DNA from: Phycisphaerae bacterium
GTDB taxonomy: Bacteria; Planctomycetota; Phycisphaerae; SM23-33
NCBI GenBank assembly: GCA_016782885.1
Contig: JADHXQ010000004.1
Location: forward strand, 1-64,000
DNA: 64,000 nt
Direction of reading: 5' to 3'
Each line of letters opens with the position of its first letter. The first letter of the stretch is position 1. A program made the translations under genes and the position numbers. A model generated the notes under the pieces. The model was not told the DNA's origin. It ran no database searches and worked only from the letters and a program-made list of their open reading frames with translations. Shown one piece after another: positions 9,686 through 19,453 of this stretch.

Positions 9686-12600
9686 ATGAGCCGCAAGTAC
9701 CGAATTCTATTGCCCTTCTGCATAGTCCTGATCGTATTCGCCGGCGCAATCGAAACGCCCGCCAAACCCCCCGCCAGGACGGACGGCGCTGTGGCGACCA
9801 GCGAAGTGAAACGCGGCGGACAGAAACCGCAGCAGCTTTCAGCCAACGTCACCGGATTCGACGCCCTCACCCTGACCGCCGTGGGATACTCCTGGGGCCA
9901 GGCCGTCTGGGGAAACCCCAAACTCGTCGACGCCAAGGGCGCAGAAACCCGCCTGGTCGATCTGAAGCCCACCTCCGTCCGCGTCGGATGGGGAACCTTC
10001 TCCCGCAACAAGGGTCCCGACAACAGACCCCTGTCGATCGGCGGGGTGAAGATCCCCCGCGGGCTGTTCGCCCACGCAAACAGCGCGGTGGTCTACAAAC
10101 TCAGCGGAAAGTACGTTCGCTTTGAAGCTCAGGTGGGCATCAACCACACCGCCGGCGACAAGGGCAGCGTTGTTTTCAAGGTGTTCGACGCCAAGTCGTT
10201 CAAGAAGAGCAAAACTTTCAAGATCATCGGGAAAAGCATCATCCCAAATACCCCCGAACCGCCAAAGAAAAAGTTCAGCAGGGAAACTCTCGCATCATTA
10301 GAGAAGGCAATCACCAAATTGATCGCCGCCGGTTCCGGAAACACCGCGGCCGCCAAAAAGGCCCTGGCCGAAATACAATCGTGCATCAAATCGTTCGACG
10401 AGATCAGCAAGGGCCTCGACGCCGGGGAACCAGAAGCCATGAAACGCACCGAGGCGTTATGGGCGATCGTGCGAACCGTTCGCGTCGCCGAGCTCGACGC
10501 CCCGCTGCTCTTCGTAAAGCAGCATCCCTACTACGCCCCGCACATCTACGATGACTACCTGCCCTACCGTCCCGGCGGCGGTATCTACGTGATCGAAAAC
10601 CCCACCGCACCGATCGACCAGCATATCGTCCGTGCGATCATCGATCCCAAGACCCCCGAAACGCTCGGAGTGGGAGTCTATCGCGACCCGGACTTGTCAT
10701 TCGACGCAAAGCGCCTGGTATTCGCATTCAAGGGCGAAGACGGTAATACGAGCATTTACGAAATCGGCGTCGACGGTAAGGGCCTGAAGCGCCTGACCAA
10801 TCCGGGGTACGACTGCAGGGATAGAAAGCCCTCCCAGGGGCTCTACGGCAGGGGGCAGCACGATGTCACTCCGTGCTACCTGCCCAGCGGGCGGATCGCC
10901 TTTACTTCAACGCGCACCGGCGCGCACGTGATGTGCTTCAGCAACTACATCGACGTCCTGCACACAATGAACGGCGACGGCAGCGACATCAGGTGCATCT
11001 CGGTCAACAACCAGACCGAATTCGACCCGTCAGTCCTGCCCGACGGGCGGATCATCTACGGGCGATGGGAATACATCGACAAGTCCGCACTCTACATGCA
11101 AAGCCTCTGGACCGTGAATCCCGACGGGAGCAACGAGACCGCGTTCTTCGCAAACAACCTCGCCAAGCCGACGGCCGTACTGGACGCACGCGCCGTGCCC
11201 GGAACCGATCTGGTCGTCGCGTCGCTGACGCCCCACAACGGCCAGGCCGTCGGCGCCATCGCAATGATCGATTCGAAAGTGGGCAAGAACAGCCTTGACG
11301 CGATAACGAACTTCACGCCCGAATATCCCAAGGAAATGGACCAGGGCCTCAGGCGCGGACCGTGCGACCCCTGGCCGCTGTCGAAAGACGTTGTCCTCTT
11401 CGCCAACAACGCCCCGTCGCACGGGGCCCACGGCGTTATCGAACTGGTCGACCGATTCGGTCTCCGCGCCGTCATCCACCGCGAGCCGGACCTCTCGTGC
11501 TACGCGCCCATGCTCGTAAAACCCCGCCCCAGACCGCGGGACGTCATCTCGCTTATCCAGCCGGGCAAGCCCGCGACCTTCGTTGTCCACGATATCTATA
11601 AAGGCCTGACCGGTATCGAACGAGGACGCGTAAAGAAACTGCGCGTGATCGAAACCACTGCTCGCGTCAGCGGTATCCCGCGCGGCGGGAGATGGTGGAA
11701 CCAGGCGTTCCTGGCCAGTTGGCAGGGATCGTACGATATCAAATACTTCCTAGGCCTGGTTCCGGTCGAGAAGGACGGCTCGGCGTACTTCGAAGCGCCC
11801 CCCGGAAAAGCGATCTACTTCCAGGCACTCGACGCCGAGGGGCGGATGCTCCAGTCGCAGCGGACGTTCGTCCAGGCCGCCCCGGGAATCGCACGATCCT
11901 GCACCGGATGCCACATCAAGGAAGACAACGCGGCCCCGGCGGTGGCCACCATGCGCCCGATGGCAGCCCGAAAGGCCCCTGCCAAACTCAAAACCGAATC
12001 GTGGGGCGACGGTTTTCTCGACTACCCGACGATGGTCCAACCGGTGCTCGACAAGCGATGCGTAAGCTGTCACGGTGGCGAAAAAGGCATCGCCGGCGGG
12101 ATCGACCTGTCAGGCGGATGGACATATGCGTTCAATATCAGCTACGAAACGCTCATCAAGAACACGCTTGTCGGATTCCTGAACTGTAAGAACGGAGCGG
12201 TTCAGGCCACGAAAATACTCGATCCGCTGACCCACGGTTCGGGCGCCGCACCGCTCACCAAACTGCTGCTCGGCGGACACAAGAAACACATCAAGGACAT
12301 GCCGCAAAAGGAAATCGATCTGCTTCTGGCGTGGATGGACGGGAACTGCAACTACTACGGAACCTGGAACTACTCTCAACACGCGGTCGCAAATGCGCTG
12401 CTGTCGACCAGAGGCCCCCTGCTGGGACAGATCAAAACCGGCGGATGCCTGAAGTGCCACCCATCGGAAATCGGCAGCGATTGGGTGAACCTGAAAACAC
12501 CCGCACGAAGCCGCATACTCCGAGCTCCGATGAAAAAGGGCGAAAAATCGCTCGGTCTGGCGTCGTGTCGCGACCGCAAGGCCGCAAAACCGTCCATGCC

Positions 12601-12865
12601 GTTTGTCGGCAAGTGGACCCAACCGCCGGACGTCTTCGCCCCGAGAAAAACGCCCGCTCCCAATCCCGAAGGCAAGGTCGTCACGACATTCGCCGACACG
12701 ACCAACGCGACCTACCAGGCGATGCTGAAAATAATCACCGACGCCCGCGCAGCGGCTTTGAAGAGTCCACGAGTTGACATGCCCGGGGCGATAATCGAAA
12801 GAGGCGTCTGGCGAGAGCTAGCGCCCCTGGGACCGCCGGTCCTGCCGAAGGGAGCATCAAAATGA
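9686..12865 (+). CDS. Secreted HZS_alpha-like protein with N-terminal NPCBM-like module, PD40-like propeller and three CxxCH motifs
   Basis: Signal peptide; VRVGWGTFSRNKGPDNRPLSIGGVKIPRGLFAHANSAVVYKLSGKYVRFEAQVGINHTAGDKGSVVFKVF (NPCBM-like); RPGGGIYVIEN; EKDGSAYFEAPPGKAIYFQALDAEG; CTGCH, CVSCH, CLKCH. Confidence 0.82.
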   Translation: MSRKYRILLPFCIVLIVFAGAIETPAKPPARTDGAVATSEVKRGGQKPQQLSANVTGFDALTLTAVGYSWGQAVWGNPKLVDAKGAETRLVDLKPTSVRVGWGTFSRNKGPDNRPLSIGGVKIPRGLFAHANSAVVYKLSGKYVRFEAQVGINHTAGDKGSVVFKVFDAKSFKKSKTFKIIGKSIIPNTPEPPKKKFSRETLASLEKAITKLIAAGSGNTAAAKKALAEIQSCIKSFDEISKGLDAGEPEAMKRTEALWAIVRTVRVAELDAPLLFVKQHPYYAPHIYDDYLPYRPGGGIYVIENPTAPIDQHIVRAIIDPKTPETLGVGVYRDPDLSFDAKRLVFAFKGEDGNTSIYEIGVDGKGLKRLTNPGYDCRDRKPSQGLYGRGQHDVTPCYLPSGRIAFTSTRTGAHVMCFSNYIDVLHTMNGDGSDIRCISVNNQTEFDPSVLPDGRIIYGRWEYIDKSALYMQSLWTVNPDGSNETAFFANNLAKPTAVLDARAVPGTDLVVASLTPHNGQAVGAIAMIDSKVGKNSLDAITNFTPEYPKEMDQGLRRGPCDPWPLSKDVVLFANNAPSHGAHGVIELVDRFGLRAVIHREPDLSCYAPMLVKPRPRPRDVISLIQPGKPATFVVHDIYKGLTGIERGRVKKLRVIETTARVSGIPRGGRWWNQAFLASWQGSYDIKYFLGLVPVEKDGSAYFEAPPGKAIYFQALDAEGRMLQSQRTFVQAAPGIARSCTGCHIKEDNAAPAVATMRPMAARKAPAKLKTESWGDGFLDYPTMVQPVLDKRCVSCHGGEKGIAGGIDLSGGWTYAFNISYETLIKNTLVGFLNCKNGAVQATKILDPLTHGSGAAPLTKLLLGGHKKHIKDMPQKEIDLLLAWMDGNCNYYGTWNYSQHAVANALLSTRGPLLGQIKTGGCLKCHPSEIGSDWVNLKTPARSRILRAPMKKGEKSLGLASCRDRKAAKPSMPFVGKWTQPPDVFAPRKTPAPNPEGKVVTTFADTTNATYQAMLKIITDARAAALKSPRVDMPGAIIERGVWRELAPLGPPVLPKGASK

Positions 12866-14340
12866 ACTGTTTCTCCTGCGTATGCATGACGTTCCTCGTT
12901 GTTGTCGCTTTCGGCGCGGCGGTCGAGGCCGGTGACGCATTGTTCTTCCGCGAGGACACGCGCGATATCCCGCCGGCGTTGCCGATCACACAGGAGCACG
13001 TCTCAAATCCCGCTCTTACGCTCGGGCTGTACGGGCCGGGCAAGACCGGAATCAAGAAGAGCTATCACGAAACCGCCAAAAGCGATCCGCACTACATCTG
13101 GTCAGGGCAGTGCAAGGGCAAGTGGGCTTTCGCATTCGCCAAAAAAGGAGCCCCGGCCGATCTGACCGACGACGACGCCCAAATCCGCATGAGTACGAAG
13201 AACTACGGGCGGACAGTCTACGTCATTCTGAAAACGCCCGACGGCTGGTTGATCAGCAACCAGGGGGCCGGAGCGTCAAAAGACTGGCGGCGGATCATTC
13301 TGAGAATCAGCGACATGTCCTGGTCGAAACTTGACATCGACACCGTCACACGCGGCGAGCGGATCAAGAAAGCAAACCTGAAGCGGATTACGGAGATCGG
13401 CGTGACCGATCTGAAGCCCGGCGGCGGTAGCAGAGCCTGCTCGCGTGTGGATTGGATCGAAGTGTGGCTCCGCATGCCCAAGCAGCGGATGCATGCCGTC
13501 AGGGCGGCTGACGGGTATCAGTTCTACGATGGCGACAGGCCCGTGCTGTTCTACCACACTGGAACGAACACCTACAAAGGCACGCACGCCCGCGCGAGCT
13601 ACGTACACCCGCTTACGGGGCTCGACGGCGAAGTGTTGACCGAGGATTTCCCCGACGACCACCTGCACCATCGCGGGATATTCTGGGCGTGGCATCAGAT
13701 GACGGTGGGCGGAAAGTCCGTCGGCGACCACTGGGCGTGCCAGACTATCGTCTGGGACGCCCGCGAGTCCGGCGTGATCGAATCGCCCGCCGGTTCGACC
13801 GCCGTCAAAGCCACCGTCCACCTGAAGTCGCCCAAATACAAGAACGGTAAGGAAGCATTCCTCCAAGAGACCGTAACCATTCGAGCCCATCGAATCGTAG
13901 ATCAGTCGCGGGCGATCGATTTCACTATCGCGTTAAAATCGCTGGTCGACGCGGAAGTGAAAATCGGCGGCGCCGAAAACGATAAAGGATACGGAGGCTT
14001 CTCCACCCGCATCGTCATGCCCTCGGACCTGTCGATGACCGGTCCCAAGGGCGCCGTAACGCCAAAACGGACCCCCGTTGCCGCCGGTGAGTGGCTCAAC
14101 TTCGCCGGCACGTTCGGAAAGAACAAGTCCGCCATCGCGGTCCTCGTCCACCCCGACAACCCGGGCTATCCCCAACCGTGGATCCTGCGAAAGAAAGGCA
14201 GCGCCCAGAACGCAGTCTACCCCGGCCGCCACGCGGTCACCGTTCCGAAAGACAAACCGCTGGTCCTGCGATATCGCCTACTGCTCCACAAGCAGGCGGA
14301 CCTCACCAAAGAGCACGCCAAACTGAAAGACTGGAAATAG
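12862..14340 (+). CDS. DUF6807 (PmoA-like family) exported protein
   Basis: YQFYDGDRPVLFYHTGTNTYKGTHARASYVHPLTGLDGEVLTEDFPDDHLHHRGIFWAWHQM; N-terminal signal peptide; ATGA overlap with the upstream gene. Confidence 0.78.
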   Translation: MNCFSCVCMTFLVVVAFGAAVEAGDALFFREDTRDIPPALPITQEHVSNPALTLGLYGPGKTGIKKSYHETAKSDPHYIWSGQCKGKWAFAFAKKGAPADLTDDDAQIRMSTKNYGRTVYVILKTPDGWLISNQGAGASKDWRRIILRISDMSWSKLDIDTVTRGERIKKANLKRITEIGVTDLKPGGGSRACSRVDWIEVWLRMPKQRMHAVRAADGYQFYDGDRPVLFYHTGTNTYKGTHARASYVHPLTGLDGEVLTEDFPDDHLHHRGIFWAWHQMTVGGKSVGDHWACQTIVWDARESGVIESPAGSTAVKATVHLKSPKYKNGKEAFLQETVTIRAHRIVDQSRAIDFTIALKSLVDAEVKIGGAENDKGYGGFSTRIVMPSDLSMTGPKGAVTPKRTPVAAGEWLNFAGTFGKNKSAIAVLVHPDNPGYPQPWILRKKGSAQNAVYPGRHAVTVPKDKPLVLRYRLLLHKQADLTKEHAKLKDWK

Positions 14341-14366
14341 CAAGGCGTGATGCAGAGACACCGTCG

Positions 14367-14470
14367 CCGTGGAGCCCACCGGAGGTGGGTGATTTGATCG
14401 TAGCCCAGGGTGAACCCGAAGGGTGAGCCCTGGGCTACGATCAGTCATCCGCCTCCAGCGGACTCCACGG
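14367..14470. repeat. 104-nt near-perfect palindromic hairpin between convergent genes (REP-like element and/or bidirectional terminator)
   Basis: CCGTGGAGCCCACCGGAGGTGGGTGATTTGATCGTAGCCCAGGGTGAACCC-GAA-GGGTGAGCCCTGGGCTACGATCAGTCATCCGCCTCCAGCGGACTCCACGG folds along nearly its entire length. Confidence 0.85.
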
Positions 14471-14482
14471 CAAACGCTTTCG

Positions 14483-15313
14483 TCAAATAAACCGCGCTTT
14501 GAGATACTCTCCGTTTGCTCGGGTTACGGCATCGGGGTCTACCTCCGCACGGGGCGATTCGTCCTCGACCATGATCCAGCCCTGGTAGTTGTTCTGTTCG
14601 AGGGCGCTGACGATTCCGGCGAAATCGATATCGCCTGCGCCCATCTCGGCCCAGGTTCCGTCTTGGCGCATGTCCTTGAAATGGACGTGCCGGATTGCAG
14701 GTCCATACTCCTGGAAGATCGCGACGGGGTCCATACCGCCTTTGGCGATGTGCCCCGCGTCGGGAGCAAATCCGACCACGGACGTGTCCAGGCCGTCCAT
14801 GAGAACCTTGTAGTCCTCGGCGATCCGAAACACCGAGCCCTCGGGCGAGTTGGGATGAAATGCGGTTCGGACACCGCTGTCGGCGGCACGCCGGCCGATG
14901 GCGTTGCTGCAGGCGATACAGTTGTCCTGCCGCTCGGCCAAGTTGCCGCGGTCGGTCTGCGGCATCTGGCAGAGTGCGAGGATCGTGCCGGGAAAGTGCG
15001 ATTGCAGCATCGCGATGACCCTGTCGGCTTCGGCTGATTCTTCGGGCGTTTCCTTCGGCGCCAGCCAATCGCAGACGAGGCAGATCGCCGCAAGGGCGAG
15101 CCCTTTTTCCTGCAGGTCCCCTGCCAGCCTGGCGGGGTCTTCGTTGTACGGACCAAGCATGCAGACTTCAGCCTCGATTCCCGCAAAGCCTGCTTCGGCG
15201 ACCACGTCTATGATGCGATCGAGGCGCTGCGAGTACTTATCGTATGACATCTGCCACGTATAGGTTTGGCATCCGTATTGGATTGCACACATGGTTTTCT
15301 CCTTAATTGGCAA
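14483..15313 (-). CDS. Sugar phosphate isomerase/epimerase (xylose isomerase-like TIM barrel)
   Basis: GCQTYTWQMS...IIDVVAEAGFAGIEAEVCMLG; FHPNSPEGSVFR; VGFAPDAGHIAKGGMDPV; VHFKDMRQDGTWAEMGAGDIDFAGI. Likely true start MCAIQYG at 15292. Confidence 0.88.
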   Translation of the reverse strand: MPIKEKTMCAIQYGCQTYTWQMSYDKYSQRLDRIIDVVAEAGFAGIEAEVCMLGPYNEDPARLAGDLQEKGLALAAICLVCDWLAPKETPEESAEADRVIAMLQSHFPGTILALCQMPQTDRGNLAERQDNCIACSNAIGRRAADSGVRTAFHPNSPEGSVFRIAEDYKVLMDGLDTSVVGFAPDAGHIAKGGMDPVAIFQEYGPAIRHVHFKDMRQDGTWAEMGAGDIDFAGIVSALEQNNYQGWIMVEDESPRAEVDPDAVTRANGEYLKARFI

Positions 15314-16076
15314 GCAGGAATTTCGTTGTCGTCTCGTTGAATGTCTTCAGGTCTTCCCAGTGATGACAGTGCCCCAGGCCGGGGAGTACAAACAGTTCCG
15401 AATTCGGTAAGCGTCCGTGCATCTCCTCGCTGCAACGGAGCGGAGTGAAAATATCGGCGTCACCGACGGTCAATAGGCAGGGCGTCTGAATCTCACCCAG
15501 GCGATCGAGTGTGTCGTGGTCGCTGCAGGCGGCACATTGTGCGTCAAAGGCATGGGCGGCCATCGGGTTGTCTTTGGCGTCTTTTCTGCCGACAAGCAGG
15601 TCCGCGTAATTGGCGCCGAAATGATCCGGGGCGAAGATCCACAATTGCAGGAGCTGCATGAAGTCCTCGGGCGGGATCAGCGGACGGACCCGAGTGAAAT
15701 GTTCGAACACGTCTTTCATGTACCGATCGCACCGCGCCCAGGAGCTTATCAGCACCATGGATCTCACGCGATCGGGCGCCAGAAGCGCCATGCACTGGGC
15801 AATCGCGCTGCCCATGGAAATACCGGCCACTCGGGCGGAATCGATCTCCAGTTCATCCATCATCGCAAGCGTGTCTTGCGCCATCATCTCCGTGCTGTAC
15901 GGGCCTTCGGGCTTGGGAGAATCTCCCGCCCCGCGGTTGTCAGGCATGATACAGTGAAAATGCCGGGAATACGCCTTGGCGTGCAGTTCCCACAAACTGT
16001 TGTCGGCGCCCAATCCCATAATGAGGACGAGCGGCTCGCCCTGGCCGACTACTTCATAATGCAGCTTAACGGGCAT
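15303..16076 (-). CDS. Alpha/beta hydrolase
   Basis: GEPLVLIMGLGADNSLWE, MPDNRGAGDSPKPEGPYSTEMMAQDTLAMMDELEI, VAGISMGSAIAQ (nucleophile elbow), GLGHCHHWED. Confidence 0.93.
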   Translation of the reverse strand: MPVKLHYEVVGQGEPLVLIMGLGADNSLWELHAKAYSRHFHCIMPDNRGAGDSPKPEGPYSTEMMAQDTLAMMDELEIDSARVAGISMGSAIAQCMALLAPDRVRSMVLISSWARCDRYMKDVFEHFTRVRPLIPPEDFMQLLQLWIFAPDHFGANYADLLVGRKDAKDNPMAAHAFDAQCAACSDHDTLDRLGEIQTPCLLTVGDADIFTPLRCSEEMHGRLPNSELFVLPGLGHCHHWEDLKTFNETTTKFLLAN

Positions 16077-16229
16077 GGATGATATCTCCTTCGGTTTTCC
16101 GATTACTCGCGGGTGGGAAAATTATTGCGCGCAGCGTCATGGATTTCCACTTTGGTTTTCAGATGCATCTTGGTTTTGTACTTGCAGAATTTGCGTGGCT
16201 GGAGTTTCTTCCATGCGAAAATCACGGTC

Positions 16230-19200
16230 TCACTTCAAACAGATCACACCGCCATCCCGCAGGACCACGAACAGCTTGCCGCCCGCGGTTATCATACCGT
16301 CGAAGATGGGCAAAGCCGGTAATCTGATCTCGCTGAGCTTCTCACCGTCCTTTGTGGAGACAGCCCAGAGCTGAACGCCCTTTCGACCTTCGAACGAGGC
16401 CATGGGATCGGTCGGATCGAAAATGTCTGGAGGCCCGGCGACAAAGAGCGTGTCCCCGGCAAGCGTCATCGCGGTGATGCGAAGCTTCACCCATTTGAAC
16501 CATACGGGATCTTCGGATCGCGTATATCCAATGCCCTTGTCTTTGTCGTGGGCGGCGTAGTCGAGAACGGGTTCGACGTCGTTCTTGTCGGCAAGGAGGA
16601 GATAGCCCTTCGTACCGGGATTCATGCGTGGGGTAAGTCTGTCACGGCTGGGGAAGCTCTGGACGGCATAGGTGTTCCTGGGACCGACAACCAGGATCTG
16701 TCCGGACTTGGCCGCACGATGGGCATGTTGGAAACCAGGCCAGTCCTTACCGTACATCCAGTAGGTGCGGTTGTAGTATGTGTCATCCAGGAAACTGCTC
16801 TTGTTGAGGAGATGGAGGCCCATGCGGCGGTCGCCATTGTGGCCGCGTCTGATTTCGGCGCTGGCAAACGTGCTGTAATCCTTCCTGCCGTTTTTCTGCG
16901 TTTGGTAACCGGGGACTGTGTAGGGCTTATTGCGAATGTCGATACCGGTCAATTTGGGGTTTGGTTTGACGTATGGAACTTCCATTCTCTTTAATGACGA
17001 ATCGAACTTGATCTGAGAAAGGTAGATATACCCGCCTTCGCTGACCAGGATGTCGGAGTGCGCGCCCTCGATGTGGAATGCGGGATTGAACGGCTTCCCC
17101 TCGGCGTCTTTTCGTGTCGCAGACGTCGTATCGATGCGCTTTTTGTGGACAACATCGCCGGTTTTCGGATTAATGGCGTAGACACGGATACCGCCATCAA
17201 GGTAAGTGGAGCGTCCGGAAGTGGCGTATGCCAGGCCCTTGTGAATAAGAACACTGCCATGAACGCGCCACGGCGATTCGAGCTGATCCTCGACGACTAT
17301 CATTCTTTCGACCGGTGCGGCCTGGACGCGCCACGCCAGCTCGCCGTCAGAGGCTCGCAGGCAATAAACCCAACCATCGCCGCAACCAAAGAGCACCTGC
17401 CCGTTATAGATTGTCGGTGGCGAGTCGACGCGCCCGTCAGGCGTGAAGGCCCACGCCTCCTTACCGGTGACCGCGTCTAACGCAATGAGACGCTGCCGGG
17501 ACTTTGCGGAGATGAACAGCTTACCGTAAGCAAACACTGGAGGAGTTAGTCTTCCACCGATCTTCTGTCTCCACTGACGGGACATCTTGCCGCTCATAGC
17601 CACCGGCGACGCGCCGGTTCGCCTGGCATCGCGACGGTATGTCGGCCAGTCCGTTGGCGAGGTCGCCTTTGAAGTCGCGGCGCCGTATGCGGGCCCTTTG
17701 ATAAGTTTACCGCCGAATGCGGGCGTTGTCTCGTTCTTATCGATCGTCGCCAGGGCATTGAATCCGAGCAGCATCACGCCGCCGTAGCACAGGCATGGGT
17801 GTGGGGCCACGTAAAGCAGTCCGTTGCTCGGAAGTACGCCATACGAACACGGTCCGCGGAGCCAGTCGTTCTGGCAACTCTCGCCACCGGTCATGCTGAT
17901 GAACTCCGTTCCGCGATTTGGGCTGATGACGTAGTTCGTGGTTGCCCGGCTCTTGTAACAGCGGGGATGGTGGCCTTTGCTGAAAATGTTGGTTGTATCA
18001 ACTTTGGCGACGGTCTTGCCCGTCTCCAGATCAACACCGCTCAAGTAGTTCTGCCATGCCTTTCCGTGGGCTACAAAGAGGTCCCTTCCGCCGCCTGCGG
18101 CCTTCCACAGAACCTTGCCCGATTCCGCATCAAGCGCCCAGAGCTTGTTGCCCGGACCGTGGATGAGAACCTTTGTGTCCGCCAGCACGAGAGATCCGCC
18201 CCTGCCCGTCCTGGGTTTCCTCTTTCTCTTCCCCTTGGCGGGTTCTTGTTTTTTGGGCGCCGGTGCTGCGAGATCCACTGCCCATTTCCGCCTGCCGTCG
18301 GCGAGCGAGCGGCGGGTGACTATATTGCCCGCGTGATAGAACACGCCGTGATCGTTCACCGCCAGACTATGTTGACTGACGTGAGGCTCCCTGGTCCGCC
18401 AAAGCGTTTTACCGGTTAATTTGTCCAGGAGCATCAGGCTGTTTTCCGCTCCGGCGCGAATGCGAGCGAGGATGGTGTCGCCATACATTACGAGCTCGTC
18501 AGTACGATCGGTCCGCTCGAAAGTCTTCAGCAATTCACCGCTGGCGGCGTCCAGAACCGAAATTGGACTGGAGAATCCGAGCGTGATGTACAGTTTATCG
18601 CCATCGACTGCGAGCCGCCGCATCACACCGCGCGGGATCCCGCGGAGCGACGTAGACCGCCACACCTGCGACCCCCAGTCAGGCAGCGATTTCTTCCAGA
18701 GAAGCACCCCGCTATGCGCATCGCGGACGATGAGCGTCCAGCGTTCAGGAATCGGCTTTTCGGTAATCCCGCTGAGCCCCTGGTCGAATACATAGAAGAT
18801 TCTCCCGTTACCTGTGACCATAGTCGCGACACTTGAGGTGAATTCGTGGCTGCGCGACCACCATGGCCCGGCATGCCAGCGCAGACGGCGCGGTGGTCCT
18901 ACGCGAGTATCGCCGGCCGTTCGCGTGTTGCTGGAATCGTGCAGGTACTGGGGCCATTCATCCATATCCTTCGGCCAGGGCTTAATCGTCTTCTTCCCGC
19001 CGATCATCGCCACGCCACGAGGCGCGAGCACGCGCATAACCTCGCTCATCGGTACGGTCCCCAGGCTGTCGGCCGCCAGCAGATTCACCAGGTCGCCGGC
19101 ATAGGGCAGGACGCTGCCGGACCATTGACGGATGGAGACAGGTCCGTACACGCCTTCTTTGTGCAGGCGATTGCGTGCGATCGCCACTTTGGCCGCGTCG

Positions 19201-19412
19201 GCTTCCAGGCCCTGGACCATGTAACGCTCATTCACGCGAAGCGCTGCGGTCGTCTTTCCGTCACCAGCGCCCAAGTGGACGATGAGTCCGCCTCTAACGC
19301 CGCTGTCGGAGACAATGCTATCAGCATCAGCAACTGAGGCACAGTATATAAGCAGGACAACAACGACAAGACTTCCTCTAATGGTTCGAGTCTGCATGTT
19401 CTTAACTTTCAT
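16230..19412 (-). CDS. Exported fusion of methyltransferase-like Rossmann domain and PQQ/BamB-like beta-propeller (paralog A)
   Basis: Signal peptide; GVRGGLIVHLGAGDGKTTAAL...YMVQGLEADAAKVAIARNRL...LPYAGDLVNLLAADSL...VMRVLAPRGVAMI; linker DEWPQYLHD; many propeller repeats (LWALDAESGKVLWKA, LIALDAVTGKEAWAF, WVYCLRASDGELAWRV). Confidence 0.85.
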   Translation of the reverse strand: MKVKNMQTRTIRGSLVVVVLLIYCASVADADSIVSDSGVRGGLIVHLGAGDGKTTAALRVNERYMVQGLEADAAKVAIARNRLHKEGVYGPVSIRQWSGSVLPYAGDLVNLLAADSLGTVPMSEVMRVLAPRGVAMIGGKKTIKPWPKDMDEWPQYLHDSSNTRTAGDTRVGPPRRLRWHAGPWWSRSHEFTSSVATMVTGNGRIFYVFDQGLSGITEKPIPERWTLIVRDAHSGVLLWKKSLPDWGSQVWRSTSLRGIPRGVMRRLAVDGDKLYITLGFSSPISVLDAASGELLKTFERTDRTDELVMYGDTILARIRAGAENSLMLLDKLTGKTLWRTREPHVSQHSLAVNDHGVFYHAGNIVTRRSLADGRRKWAVDLAAPAPKKQEPAKGKRKRKPRTGRGGSLVLADTKVLIHGPGNKLWALDAESGKVLWKAAGGGRDLFVAHGKAWQNYLSGVDLETGKTVAKVDTTNIFSKGHHPRCYKSRATTNYVISPNRGTEFISMTGGESCQNDWLRGPCSYGVLPSNGLLYVAPHPCLCYGGVMLLGFNALATIDKNETTPAFGGKLIKGPAYGAATSKATSPTDWPTYRRDARRTGASPVAMSGKMSRQWRQKIGGRLTPPVFAYGKLFISAKSRQRLIALDAVTGKEAWAFTPDGRVDSPPTIYNGQVLFGCGDGWVYCLRASDGELAWRVQAAPVERMIVVEDQLESPWRVHGSVLIHKGLAYATSGRSTYLDGGIRVYAINPKTGDVVHKKRIDTTSATRKDAEGKPFNPAFHIEGAHSDILVSEGGYIYLSQIKFDSSLKRMEVPYVKPNPKLTGIDIRNKPYTVPGYQTQKNGRKDYSTFASAEIRRGHNGDRRMGLHLLNKSSFLDDTYYNRTYWMYGKDWPGFQHAHRAAKSGQILVVGPRNTYAVQSFPSRDRLTPRMNPGTKGYLLLADKNDVEPVLDYAAHDKDKGIGYTRSEDPVWFKWVKLRITAMTLAGDTLFVAGPPDIFDPTDPMASFEGRKGVQLWAVSTKDGEKLSEIRLPALPIFDGMITAGGKLFVVLRDGGVICLK

Positions 19413-19453
19413 TCTGACCGACCTTCATCAAGTTCATTTAAGCCTTTACCGTC

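Noticed and set aside
869-12865. Evidence for anammox (hydrazine synthase)
   Set aside because: Only alpha-like domain proteins with glycan-binding-type modules are present; no beta/gamma subunits. HZS_alpha-like propellers also occur in non-anammox planctomycetes.
16230-19412. Active SAM-dependent methyltransferase
   Set aside because: Signal peptide and degenerate motifs make cytoplasmic SAM-dependent catalysis unlikely; treated as a methyltransferase-like fold only.
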